This document shows, one piece after another, positions 1-6,186 of a DNA stretch of 6,872 nucleotides (position 1 is its first letter; every line of letters starts with the position of its first letter). A program made the position numbers and the translations under genes. Source of the stretch: Tannerella sp. (GTDB lineage: Bacteria > Bacteroidota > Bacteroidia > Bacteroidales > Tannerellaceae); assembly GCA_031282485.1 (NCBI GenBank), contig JAITDQ010000170.1, positions 1-6,872 on the forward strand, given 5' to 3'. The notes beneath the pieces were generated by a model. That model had not been told where the DNA came from, made no database searches, and saw only the letters and a list, made by a program, of their open reading frames with translations.

Positions 1-420
1 CAGCTGGAAAAGTATCATACCCTGCATATTTTCTGCTCTCCCAACAGTATGTATGGTCATATTACCCAAAAAGGTATCATAAAATTTTGTGAGGAAACAG
101 GTAAAATGTACCGGATACATACTGTTATGAGAGAAAAGGATATAATTCCGGGTGATCTTTACATTATATTGAATAGCCAGTTAGACGATGAAGTGATTGA
201 CTTTATTCAAACTGTCCGCACCAAACGTATTGAAATAGGAAAAGAGATTGGTATTATTTCGTATAATGAATCTCCTATCAACGAAATAATCATGAACGGT
301 TTGACGGTAATATCCACAGATTTCAAAGAGATGGGTTGTATAGCAGCTGAAATGATTAAAACAAGAAGGTTGCGAAAAGTAAAAAATAAATTTTCGTTGA
401 TAGTCAGAACAACAGCGTAA
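1..420 (+). CDS. Sugar-responsive transcriptional repressor, C-terminal effector-binding domain (5' end outside window)
   Basis: The frame is open from base 1 to a TAA stop, giving the last 139 residues; the DNA-binding head is not in the window. The visible part matches the C-terminal half of a periplasmic-binding-protein-like (LacI-type, Peripla_BP_3) effector domain. The key stretches are GIISYNESP (visible residues 84-92) followed by LTVISTDF (about 101-108) and MGCIAAEMI, which in this family form the last ligand-contacting loops and the final helix. The end, FSLIVR plus a few residues, is a normal family C-terminus, so the gene looks intact at this side. In Bacteroidales such a domain can follow either a LacI or a GntR winged-helix head, and I cannot tell which. 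It converges on the aldolase gene and could control the aldolase/rhamnosidase pair, which is inference. The gene is clearly more AT-rich than the aldolase beside it. Confidence 0.75.
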   Translation, partial: QLEKYHTLHIFCSPNSMYGHITQKGIIKFCEETGKMYRIHTVMREKDIIPGDLYIILNSQLDDEVIDFIQTVRTKRIEIGKEIGIISYNESPINEIIMNGLTVISTDFKEMGCIAAEMIKTRRLRKVKNKFSLIVRTTA

Positions 421-592
421 TTTGTTTTTCATAATTTCAGCCAAAAAAAATCTTTCGTACCGTTCGAACGAATGAAAATTGTCTTTTCATAGTCCTCAAT
501 AATATGAAAGACATCTCAGTTTAACGGTTCATAGGATGAAGGATGTTCGTGCCAATCGGATATCGCATCGCTCCCATCTCAAACACTATTTT

Positions 593-1264
593 TCACCTTT
601 TGGCGTTTTGGATATATTCGATGGCGTTTTTACAGAGTGTGGTGATTACATTCCAGTTGCCCGACAATACGGCTTCCTTTGGGAAAAGTTTGGATCCCAT
701 GCCGACGGCTGTCACGCCGGCTTTGAACCATTCGCTGAGGTTTGTTTCGGTCGGCTCGACGGCTCCGGTGGCCATGATCATGGTCCAGGGCATCGGCGCT
801 TTTATGTTTTTCACGAACGACGGGCCGCCGACGCTTCCTGCCGGAAAAATCTTGCAAAGGTCGCAGCCGGCTTCCTGTGCGAATCCTATTTCGGAAACGC
901 TGCCGCATCCGGGTGTGTATGGCACGAGGCGGCGGTTACATACTTTGGCTATGTCGGGATTGAACAGCGGCCCGACCACAAAATTGGCGCCAAGCTGGAG
1001 GTATAACGACGCCGTCGGCGCGTCGACGACGGAACCGATGCCGAGTATCATTTCCGGACATTCCCGGGCGGCGTATTTGTTCAGTTCCGCAAATACTTCC
1101 TGCGCAAAGTCTCCCCTGTTCGTAAATTCAAATGCGCGTACGCCGCCTTCGTAACATGCCTTGAGCACATTTTTTGATGTGTCCGCGTCTTTATTGTAAT
1201 AAACAGGAACGATCCCTGTGCGGACGATAGCGTCCAAAACCTGCAATTTGCCGAATCTTGCCAT
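593..1264 (-). CDS. KDPG/KHG-type aldolase (2-dehydro-3-deoxy-phosphogluconate / 4-hydroxy-2-oxoglutarate aldolase)
   Basis: A 223-residue class I aldolase of the Eda/KdgA (TIM-barrel) family, slightly longer than the roughly 210 residues of E. coli Eda. Cytoplasmic; the family splits KDPG into pyruvate and glyceraldehyde 3-phosphate, the last step of Entner-Doudoroff and uronate catabolism. Visible active-site elements are Glu46 and Arg50 in EFTNRG, GIGSVVD at 75-81, TPGC at 117-120, the Schiff-base lysine Lys138 in CKIFPAG, and the phosphate-binding segment ATGAVEPTE at 165-173 followed by GMGSKLF. Compared with E. coli Eda, the GT after GxG is SV and the GG of the phosphate loop is GA; Bacteroidales relatives vary here too. 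The ATG at 1264 suits the family N-terminus and has no Shine-Dalgarno. No KDG kinase or other uronate gene is in the window. It is transcribed away from the rhamnosidase and converges on the regulator. Exact substrate is not certain. Confidence 0.9.
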   Translation of the reverse strand: MARFGKLQVLDAIVRTGIVPVYYNKDADTSKNVLKACYEGGVRAFEFTNRGDFAQEVFAELNKYAARECPEMILGIGSVVDAPTASLYLQLGANFVVGPLFNPDIAKVCNRRLVPYTPGCGSVSEIGFAQEAGCDLCKIFPAGSVGGPSFVKNIKAPMPWTMIMATGAVEPTETNLSEWFKAGVTAVGMGSKLFPKEAVLSGNWNVITTLCKNAIEYIQNAKR

Positions 1265-1266
1265 AT

Positions 1267-1281
1267 ATTTAACTGTTAAAT
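1267..1281. promoter_or_regulatory. 15-bp palindrome at the aldolase start, candidate operator
   Basis: ATTTAAC-T-GTTAAAT is a perfect inverted repeat with 7-bp arms around one central base. It begins 2 bp upstream of the aldolase ATG and lies between the predicted transcription start and the start codon. A repressor dimer bound here would block the aldolase gene, and the adjacent regulator is an obvious candidate. No binding motif for a named regulator is recognised, and the AT-rich composition makes chance symmetry possible. Confidence 0.35.
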
Positions 1282-1304
1282 CATCAAAAAAGATTAATCA
1301 TCGG

Positions 1305-1312
1305 CAAAGAAA
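1305..1312 (-). promoter_or_regulatory. Possible -7 box for the aldolase gene
   Basis: Read on the minus strand this is TTTCTTTG, one mismatch from the Bacteroidales -7 consensus TAnnTTTG. It would start transcription near 1299 and give a leader of about 35 nt. No clear TTTG -33 box was found at the expected distance, so this is weak. Confidence 0.3.
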
Positions 1313-1346
1313 CGAATAAAAAATGAATTTTGTATGGATTATTTTA

Positions 1347-1354
1347 TATTTTTG
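1347..1354 (+). promoter_or_regulatory. -7 box of the rhamnosidase promoter
   Basis: TATTTTTG fits the Bacteroidales consensus TAnnTTTG exactly and is followed by CACTCA, where transcription would be expected to begin (about 1358-1361). This leaves a leader of about 30 nt before the ATG at 1389. A TTTG at 1329-1332 is too close (14 nt) to be a standard -33 element, so the upstream box is degenerate, which is compatible with an activator-dependent or weak promoter. Confidence 0.55.
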
Positions 1355-1388
1355 CACTCATAAGTACCATATATAATTTTTACCTCTT

Positions 1389-4124
1389 ATGATTAACAAA
1401 ACTTTTTTATTATCCTTATGGCTGCTATTAGTAGCAGGATGTACGACAAATACAGGTACAGGCAGTATCGTATTTACGGATTTGCAGACGGAGATGCGTA
1501 ATAATCCCGAAGGTACGGGTGTTGCGAAACCACGCTTCTCATGGAAATTTACAAGCGCCGGGACGGATGTGATGCAAAAGGCTTACCGGATTGATGTCGC
1601 CGGTTCGGAAAAAGCGCTTAAAGCCGGCGGCGACGGCTTGCTCTGGAGTTCGGGACGGGTAGAATCCGACGGTTCACTGTTTGTACCGTACGAAGGTAAG
1701 CCGCTCGAATCAGGGAAAAAATATTACTGGCGCGTTACGGTCTGGACGAACCGGGACGAATCGGCCGTGAGTAACGTCCAAAGCTGGTCTGTGGCTTTGC
1801 TGAACGCCTCGGACTGGAAGGCTAAATGGATAGGCGTCAATGACCCTGAGAATCTGGCGGTGAAAGACAACCGTACCGCTCTCGCGGCACGCTACCTGCG
1901 GAAGGAGTTTAAAACGGCTTCGAAGCCCGTGCGTGCGGTGCTGTATGTGTCGGGCGTCGGCTCGTCGGTATGTTATATCAATGGGAAAACCGTCGGCAAC
2001 GATGTTTTCGGGCCTCTGCCCACATGGTACGATGTGTCGGTTCCCTATCTGACTTACGACGTTACGTCGCTCATTAAAAAGGGCGCGAACGCAATCGGTG
2101 TCGCCCTCGGCAACGGACGTTTCCTTACGATGCGCGAACGCGGAATGTTGGGCTTCGGTTTGCCCCGCCTGATTGCGCAGTTAGATATCGAATATGCGAA
2201 CGGCGAACATTATACCGTGATCAGCGATGAATCGTGGAAGGCTTCGAATAAAGGGCCTATCCTCGAAAATAATGAGTTTGACGGGGAGAAATATGATGCG
2301 CGACTGGAACTGGGAAAATGGACGGAGACCGGATACAACGCTTCCGCCTGGAAAAATGCCGATCTGATGGAAGCTCCCAAAGGCAGGCTGACGGCGCAGC
2401 TTTCCCCCAGCCTGAAGGTGATGGAGGAGATAAAACCCGTATCGGTAAAAGCGGTCGAAGGAGGACGTTATATCGTTGATATGGGACAGAACATGGTCGG
2501 GTGGCTGCAAGTCAGTCTGAACGGGAAAAAAGACCGGCCGGTAACGCTGCGTTTTGCGGAGGTGTTGAAATCGAACGGGACGGAATTATATACGGACAAC
2601 CTGCGCGGCGCGCTTGCTACCGATGTTTATACGCCTGCCGCCGACGGCAAGTTCACGTGGGAGCCTGCGTTTGTATATCACGGTTTCCGTTTTGCGGAAA
2701 TATCGGGCATTGACAACGAGCCTGCCGTAACGGATTTTACGGGAAAGGTGGTATATGACGAAATGGCGACAACCGGCACGTTCGAAACGTCCGATGAGCT
2801 GATTAATAAAATCCACCGGAACGCGTACTGGGGTATTCGCGGCAATTACCGCGGGATGCCGACCGACTGTCCGCAGCGCGACGAGCGTCTCGGATGGCTC
2901 GGCGACCGTGCGACGGGTTCCCATGGCGAAAGTTTTCTGTTCAACAATGCGTTGATGTATAACAAGTGGCTTGTCGATATTGAAGAATCCATGCGTGAAA
3001 ACGGAAGCATATCCGTCGTGTCGCCGCGATACTGGACAATTTATAACGACGACGTGACCTGGCCGTCGGCCTATTTCTACATAGCCGATATGCTGTATAA
3101 CCAGTTCGGCGACGAGTCTTCAATCAAGGCAAGATACCCGTCCATGAAACGCTGGGTTCAGTACATGGCAAGCAATAACATGCAGGATTATATCCTCGTG
3201 AAGGACACTTACGGCGACTGGTGCATGCCGCCCGAATCGCCCGAACTGATCCATTCGAAGGATCCTTCGCGTAAAACTAACGGACAGGTTCTCAGTACGA
3301 CTGTTTTTTACAGTATCCTCCGGTTGATGCAGAAGTTTGCCGTGATAAACGGTGTTCCTGCCGATGCCGGGGAATATGCCGACCTCGCCAACCGGATAAA
3401 GGAAGCTTATAACAGGAAGTTCTTTAATGCCGAAACGGCTCAGTACGACAATAATACGGTTACGGCCAACATCCTGTCGTTACAGCTCGGCCTTGTGCCG
3501 GAAGGTTATGAGGAGAAGGTTTTTGCCAATATCGTGGAAAAGACCGAAGTTGACTGCAAAGGCCATGTCAGCGCGGGAGTGCTCGGCATCCAGCACCTGA
3601 TGCGCGGCCTCACGCAGCATGGAGGACTTGAACTTGCGTATAAAATCGTAACGAACGAGACATATCCTTCGTGGGGCTATATGGTTAAAAACGGGGCTAC
3701 AACCATCTGGGAACTGTGGAACGGCAATACGGCCGATCCCGGAATGAATTCACATAATCACGTGATGCTCCTGGGCGATTTGCTTATCTGGTTTTATGAA
3801 AACCTGGCAGGTATAAAAAATGACCCCTCGTCGGTTGGCTTTAAGAAAATATGGATGGAGCCGGTATTTCCCGAAAAACTGACGCATGTCAACGCCTCTT
3901 TCGAATCTCCATACGGGACAATCGGCAGCAGCTGGAAACGCGACGGCGACAAACTTGCATGGAACATTACCGTTCCGGCCAATACGACGGCGACCGTCAA
4001 ACTCCCGTTGCGGTTCGGCGTAAAAGTAAATGCAGACCGGCCCGGCGTCCGGAATGTTAAGGAGGAAGGCGGTTCCATAGTTGTACAATTAGGTTCGGGA
4101 ACATATCTGCTGCAATCGGAATGA
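1389..4124 (+). CDS. Alpha-L-rhamnosidase, glycoside hydrolase family 78, lipoprotein
   Basis: A 911-residue inverting glycosidase that removes terminal alpha-L-rhamnose from glycans. Residues 1-18 are a lipoprotein signal peptide with lipobox LVAGC (Cys18). Family knowledge gives the domain order: an N-terminal immunoglobulin-like sandwich (about 27-136, with NNPEGTGVAKPRFSW), the rhamnosidase N-terminal carbohydrate-binding-like domain (about 176-345, ending after the LGNGRF region near 240 and its insert), a concanavalin-like domain (about 350-455, IVDMGQNMVGW to YHGFRFAEI), the (alpha/alpha)6 catalytic barrel (about 460-805), and a C-terminal beta domain (about 806-905). The signature TDCPQRDERLGWLGD lies at 492-506. 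By motif, Glu499 is the likely general acid and Glu775 in TTIWELWNG the likely general base. The length is typical and nothing is broken. There are no acidic residues right after Cys18 (TTNTGTG), so the usual Bacteroidetes surface-export signal is absent and a periplasm-facing location is more likely. The substrate could be rhamnogalacturonan, a flavonoid or a host or bacterial glycan, and cannot be decided here. Confidence 0.95.
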   Translation: MINKTFLLSLWLLLVAGCTTNTGTGSIVFTDLQTEMRNNPEGTGVAKPRFSWKFTSAGTDVMQKAYRIDVAGSEKALKAGGDGLLWSSGRVESDGSLFVPYEGKPLESGKKYYWRVTVWTNRDESAVSNVQSWSVALLNASDWKAKWIGVNDPENLAVKDNRTALAARYLRKEFKTASKPVRAVLYVSGVGSSVCYINGKTVGNDVFGPLPTWYDVSVPYLTYDVTSLIKKGANAIGVALGNGRFLTMRERGMLGFGLPRLIAQLDIEYANGEHYTVISDESWKASNKGPILENNEFDGEKYDARLELGKWTETGYNASAWKNADLMEAPKGRLTAQLSPSLKVMEEIKPVSVKAVEGGRYIVDMGQNMVGWLQVSLNGKKDRPVTLRFAEVLKSNGTELYTDNLRGALATDVYTPAADGKFTWEPAFVYHGFRFAEISGIDNEPAVTDFTGKVVYDEMATTGTFETSDELINKIHRNAYWGIRGNYRGMPTDCPQRDERLGWLGDRATGSHGESFLFNNALMYNKWLVDIEESMRENGSISVVSPRYWTIYNDDVTWPSAYFYIADMLYNQFGDESSIKARYPSMKRWVQYMASNNMQDYILVKDTYGDWCMPPESPELIHSKDPSRKTNGQVLSTTVFYSILRLMQKFAVINGVPADAGEYADLANRIKEAYNRKFFNAETAQYDNNTVTANILSLQLGLVPEGYEEKVFANIVEKTEVDCKGHVSAGVLGIQHLMRGLTQHGGLELAYKIVTNETYPSWGYMVKNGATTIWELWNGNTADPGMNSHNHVMLLGDLLIWFYENLAGIKNDPSSVGFKKIWMEPVFPEKLTHVNASFESPYGTIGSSWKRDGDKLAWNITVPANTTATVKLPLRFGVKVNADRPGVRNVKEEGGSIVVQLGSGTYLLQSE

Positions 4125-4133
4125 AAAACGAAT

Positions 4134-4178
4134 AAAAGAAATCCGGGTCGGGTATTAAAAATCACCGGATTTCTTTTT
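4134..4178 (+). terminator. Rho-independent terminator after the rhamnosidase gene
   Basis: Arms at 4134-4146 (AAAAGAAATCCGG) and 4165-4177 (CCGGATTTCTTTT) pair perfectly over 13 bp around an 18-nt loop, and the 3' arm runs into a T tract ending at 4178. It starts 10 nt after the rhamnosidase stop. It lies only 25 nt upstream of queF and should separate the two transcription units, or act as an attenuator if queF depends on read-through. Confidence 0.85.
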
Positions 4179-4203
4179 AAATATAAAAAAATCAGGCAAT
4201 CGT

Positions 4204-4686
4204 ATGAAATCAAAAGAACCGCTTACAAAGCTGGGAAGCGCCGTCACAAACTATCCCGCGGAATATGACCCTTCCGTGCTCGAAACATTTGAAAACAAAC
4301 ACACGGGAAACGATTATTTTGTGAAGTTTAACTGTCCGGAATTTACAAGCCTCTGCCCCATAACGGGACAGCCTGACTTTGCTACATTATATATCAGTTA
4401 TATCCCCGGGAAAAAGATGGTTGAGAGCAAATCCCTGAAACTTTACCTCTTCAGTTTCCGCAATCACGGAGCGTTTCACGAAGACTGTGTCAACGTGATC
4501 ATGCACGACCTGATAAAACTTATGGACCCCAAATACATCGAAATATGGGGCAAATTCCTGCCGCGCGGAGGTATCAGCATTGATCCGTACTGTAATTACG
4601 GTAAACCGGACACCGAATATGAGGATATAGCCACCTACCGGCTGATGAATCACGATCTTTATCCCGAAAAAACGGATAACAGATGA
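4204..4686 (+). CDS. queF: NADPH-dependent 7-cyano-7-deazaguanine (preQ0) reductase
   Basis: A 160-residue cytoplasmic enzyme of the short (unimodular, B. subtilis-like) QueF type. It reduces the nitrile of preQ0 to the amine preQ1, using two NADPH, on the path to queuosine at tRNA position 34. Visible residues are the nucleophile Cys51 in [12 protein letters not shown], the nearby Asp58, the QueF/NADPH motif ESKSLKLY at 74-81, and FHED (91-94) with the substrate-binding glutamate at 93. [13 protein letters not shown] is at 121-133. The ATG at 4204 gives the usual family start and length; no Shine-Dalgarno is seen. No other queuosine genes (queC, queD, queE, tgt) are in the window. A preQ1 riboswitch might be expected upstream, but the 25 nt between the terminator and the start are too short for one, and I see no preQ1-I-like sequence. 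Confidence 0.96.
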   Translation: MKSKEPLTKLGSAVTNYPAEYDPSVLETFENKHTGNDYFVKFNCPEFTSLCPITGQPDFATLYISYIPGKKMVESKSLKLYLFSFRNHGAFHEDCVNVIMHDLIKLMDPKYIEIWGKFLPRGGISIDPYCNYGKPDTEYEDIATYRLMNHDLYPEKTDNR

Positions 4687-4706
4687 TTTTGGCACAGTTT
4701 TTGTTA

Positions 4707-4739
4707 TTGTTTTTATGTGAAAAATTACAGATAGGTTTA
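4707..4739 (+). promoter_or_regulatory. Possible promoter for the DUF4251 lipoprotein gene
   Basis: TAGGTTTA at 4732-4739 differs from the TAnnTTTG -7 consensus at the last base, and a TTG at 4707-4709 sits 22 nt upstream as a possible -33 element. The leader would be very short, since the ATG is at 4758. The 71-bp gap between queF and this gene holds nothing better, so co-transcription with queF is also possible. Confidence 0.25.
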
Positions 4740-4757
4740 ATTTAAAAAAATAATATT

Positions 4758-5255
4758 ATGAGACTTTATGTTATACTGACAGCATTATTTTTGTCAACGA
4801 TTATGATTGGTTGCTCTTCGACGAAGGGTTTAACAAAGGAAGAAAAGGCAGCTAAGGAAGCCGCCTTGCGCAAAGCGATAGAAAATCGCGAATTTGTTGT
4901 TGATGTAGATCGCATGTTACCCATGAGCGGCCGTTCGCAGACGCTTACATCTCCGTATTCGCTGGAAATAAAAGGCGACCGTGTGAAATCGTACCTGCCT
5001 TATTACGGAAGGGCATACAGCGTTCCCTACGGAGGAGGCGACGGCTTGAATTTCGAGGCGGAAATTACCGGTTATAAATCATCTTCCGGCGCGAAAGGAC
5101 AGTCCATTGTCGAGTTTGAGGCAAAAACCAATGAAGGCCTGCACGGTTTCAGGCTTGAGATATACCCTAACGGTTCGACAAGCATTAATGTAACGTCGGT
5201 TAACCGTCAGGCTATCTCGTTCCACGGGACAGCGACGGATAAGAAAAGCCGGTAA
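4758..5255 (+). CDS. DUF4251 family lipoprotein
   Basis: A 165-residue protein with a lipoprotein signal peptide (hydrophobic residues 3-17, lipobox MIGC, Cys19), so it is envelope-anchored. A short charged helical segment (about 25-43, KEEKAAKEAALRKAIE) leads into a beta-rich domain with the DUF4251 pattern: FVVDVDRMLPMSGRS (46-60), the SYLPYYGRAYSVPYGGGDGLNF stretch (78-99), a central GYKSSSGAKGQ turn, and a final VNRQAISFHGT (148-158). The family is common in Bacteroidota and its function is unknown; I assign none. Length is typical. No acidic export signal follows Cys19 (SSTKG). The first codons match the lipoprotein signal, which fixes the ATG at 4758. It follows queF by 71 bp on the same strand with no terminator visible between them. 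Confidence 0.85.
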   Translation: MRLYVILTALFLSTIMIGCSSTKGLTKEEKAAKEAALRKAIENREFVVDVDRMLPMSGRSQTLTSPYSLEIKGDRVKSYLPYYGRAYSVPYGGGDGLNFEAEITGYKSSSGAKGQSIVEFEAKTNEGLHGFRLEIYPNGSTSINVTSVNRQAISFHGTATDKKSR

Positions 5256-5277
5256 ATTGCGGGAAATGTGTCGGCTT

Positions 5278-5340
5278 GCACATAATTACAGAATTTGCAT
5301 AATTTACAAAAACCTGTTCATTCTGCAAATTCTGTAGTCC
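5278..5340. repeat. Inverted repeat with decayed 9-nt periodicity
   Basis: A perfect 13-bp inverted repeat, TACAGAATTTGCA at 5287-5299 and TGCAAATTCTGTA at 5324-5336, is separated by 24 nt. Each arm continues as imperfect 9-nt units: TACAGAATT and TGCATAATT on the left, CTGTTCATT, CTGCAAATT and CTGTAGTCC on the right (5314-5340). It fills most of the 108-bp gap between the converging DUF4251 and PIN genes. There is no T tract, so a classic terminator is less likely than a dispersed intergenic repeat or mobile remnant, although it could still fold in RNA from either side. Confidence 0.6.
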
Positions 5341-5363
5341 TGTGGGGTGTAATATGTAATCTC

Positions 5364-5777
5364 TCACGAGATTTTTGCCATAAACTCCGAAAAAGTCACA
5401 ATTTGCGTATTGTTGTGTCGTTTTAAAACCAGCAAATCGTTATCTCCCGTTATAATATAATTTGCTTTCACTGTATCCGCTAAAGACAATAAATACAAAT
5501 CTTTAGTATCTCTAATGATTGATACCGCTGTTGTATTTATAGAGTTATAGAGACAGGAAACTTCCATTAATTGTGAGATGTCGGCAATATTTTGTTCTGT
5601 TACATACTTTCTAATTTTAGGACGTGACGCCACTTTTATAAATTCGTCTGTTAATTCTTTGCAGTTATATACTGAAATATTTTGATGATTACACAATATA
5701 CGCAATTCCGCCAGTTTCTTGCCAATCAATAACGATATCCAAAGATTTGTATCGACAATTACCCTACATTTTTCCAT
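5364..5777 (-). CDS. PIN-domain toxin (putative ribonuclease) of a toxin-antitoxin pair
   Basis: A 137-residue protein with the PIN_3/COG1569-type pattern. VIVDTNLWIS supplies the first metal-binding Asp9, ELTDEF gives Glu45, IIRDTKDLYLLSLA gives Asp90 and Asp93, and YIITGDNDLLVL gives Asp112 and Asp114. The acidic cluster typical of Mg-dependent PIN ribonucleases is therefore complete, and the protein is full length for the family. Known members act on RNA; the target here is unknown. Its ATG lies 14 nt inside the end of the upstream antitoxin gene, which implies translational coupling. The region is markedly AT-rich compared with the rhamnosidase and aldolase, which fits a mobile accessory pair. 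It ends in the repeat-bearing gap facing the DUF4251 gene. Confidence 0.85.
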   Translation of the reverse strand: MEKCRVIVDTNLWISLLIGKKLAELRILCNHQNISVYNCKELTDEFIKVASRPKIRKYVTEQNIADISQLMEVSCLYNSINTTAVSIIRDTKDLYLLSLADTVKANYIITGDNDLLVLKRHNNTQIVTFSEFMAKIS

Positions 5778-5970
5778 ATCGAATGGCTTTTACTTCTGCC
5801 ATAATATCATCATCCGATAAATCGACATCTTTTGGACAGCTATTGATGTATTCATTCCAAAGATTTTGTCGCACAGTTACTTTCCATCCCATTTTGTCGG
5901 CAAACTGTTTAAAAAACGTCAAATCCGAAACGGGCATATCTACAAATACTTTTTCTAATGCAACTTCCAT
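5764..5970 (-). CDS. Small antitoxin partner of the PIN toxin
   Basis: A 68-residue acidic-tailed protein directly upstream of the PIN gene and overlapping it by 14 nt, the arrangement expected of an antitoxin. The N-terminus has a short strand (VALEKVFVDMP), then a helix-rich DLTFFKQFADKMGWKV segment (16-31), and a C-terminal acidic segment DVDLSDDDIMAEVKAIRYGK (48-67) that resembles the toxin-wrapping tails of such antitoxins. I see no Phd, AbrB, ribbon-helix-helix or helix-turn-helix signature, so DNA binding and autoregulation cannot be claimed. The role is inferred from position, size and the paired toxin, together with recollection of similar small genes next to PIN genes in Bacteroidota. 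Confidence 0.72.
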   Translation of the reverse strand: MEVALEKVFVDMPVSDLTFFKQFADKMGWKVTVRQNLWNEYINSCPKDVDLSDDDIMAEVKAIRYGKM

Positions 5971-5994
5971 AATACAAACATTTAATTAACGTTG

Positions 5995-6002
5995 CAAAAG
6001 TA
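5995..6002 (-). promoter_or_regulatory. -7 box of the toxin-antitoxin promoter
   Basis: On the minus strand this reads TACTTTTG, an exact match to TAnnTTTG, followed by CAACG where transcription would begin near 5990. The leader before the antitoxin ATG at 5970 would be about 20 nt. No good TTTG -33 box is seen around 6022. The leader contains TTAATTAA (5982-5989), an 8-bp palindrome that might be an operator but is very AT-rich. Confidence 0.55.
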
Positions 6003-6150
6003 GTGATTTATTTTGAAAGATATAGCTGATATATGCGAAATGGCTAAATCTTTTTTTGAGGCACCGGGAAAAAATTTTAAGGGAGATGGCGGGAACACGT
6101 TGAAGCGCTCAAAATATAAACATCTGCTTTTTAACCAATAATAACATGCG

Positions 6151-6186
6151 TTTGTTTGTGCAGTTTATTTTATATATATAATTTTG
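6151..6186 (+). promoter_or_regulatory. Promoter of the PerR-like regulator gene
   Basis: TTTG at 6155-6158 (a second copy is at 6151-6154) is followed after 20 nt by TAATTTTG at 6179-6186, an exact TAnnTTTG. This is the best complete -33/-7 pair in the window. Transcription would start near 6190-6193, about 30 nt before the ATG at 6222. The promoter also shows that a longer frame beginning with TTG at 6156 is not the real start, since that codon lies inside the -33 box. Confidence 0.7.

Noticed and set aside
461..470. CGTTCGAACG, a perfect 10-bp palindrome downstream of the regulator stop
   Set aside because: It lies between two gene ends, far from any promoter seen, and 10-bp symmetry can arise by chance; kept only as a note.
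485..509. TTTCATA / TATGAAA inverted repeat with an 11-nt spacer, possible terminator between the regulator and the aldolase
   Set aside because: Only 7 bp, AT-rich, and no T tract on either side; too weak to call.
522..578. 18-codon minus-strand frame (from an ATG at 576-578) just after the aldolase stop
   Set aside because: Very short, no ribosome-binding signal and no recognisable peptide; nothing supports translation.
536..1154. Two long open frames on the plus strand opposite the aldolase (156 and 203 residues)
   Set aside because: They are antisense shadows of a well-conserved aldolase and have no recognisable protein pattern of their own.
3750..4213. Long minus-strand frames opposite the rhamnosidase 3' end
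   Set aside because: They are antisense to the conserved GH78 gene, cross its terminator, and show no family resemblance.
4387..4695. 102-residue minus-strand frame opposite queF
   Set aside because: Antisense shadow of QueF, whose motifs are complete on the plus strand.
6003..6150. Gap between the toxin-antitoxin promoter and the PerR-like promoter searched for an RNA gene or small protein
   Set aside because: No tRNA-like fold, no strong hairpin and no convincing short frame were seen; AGCGCT is the only small palindrome.
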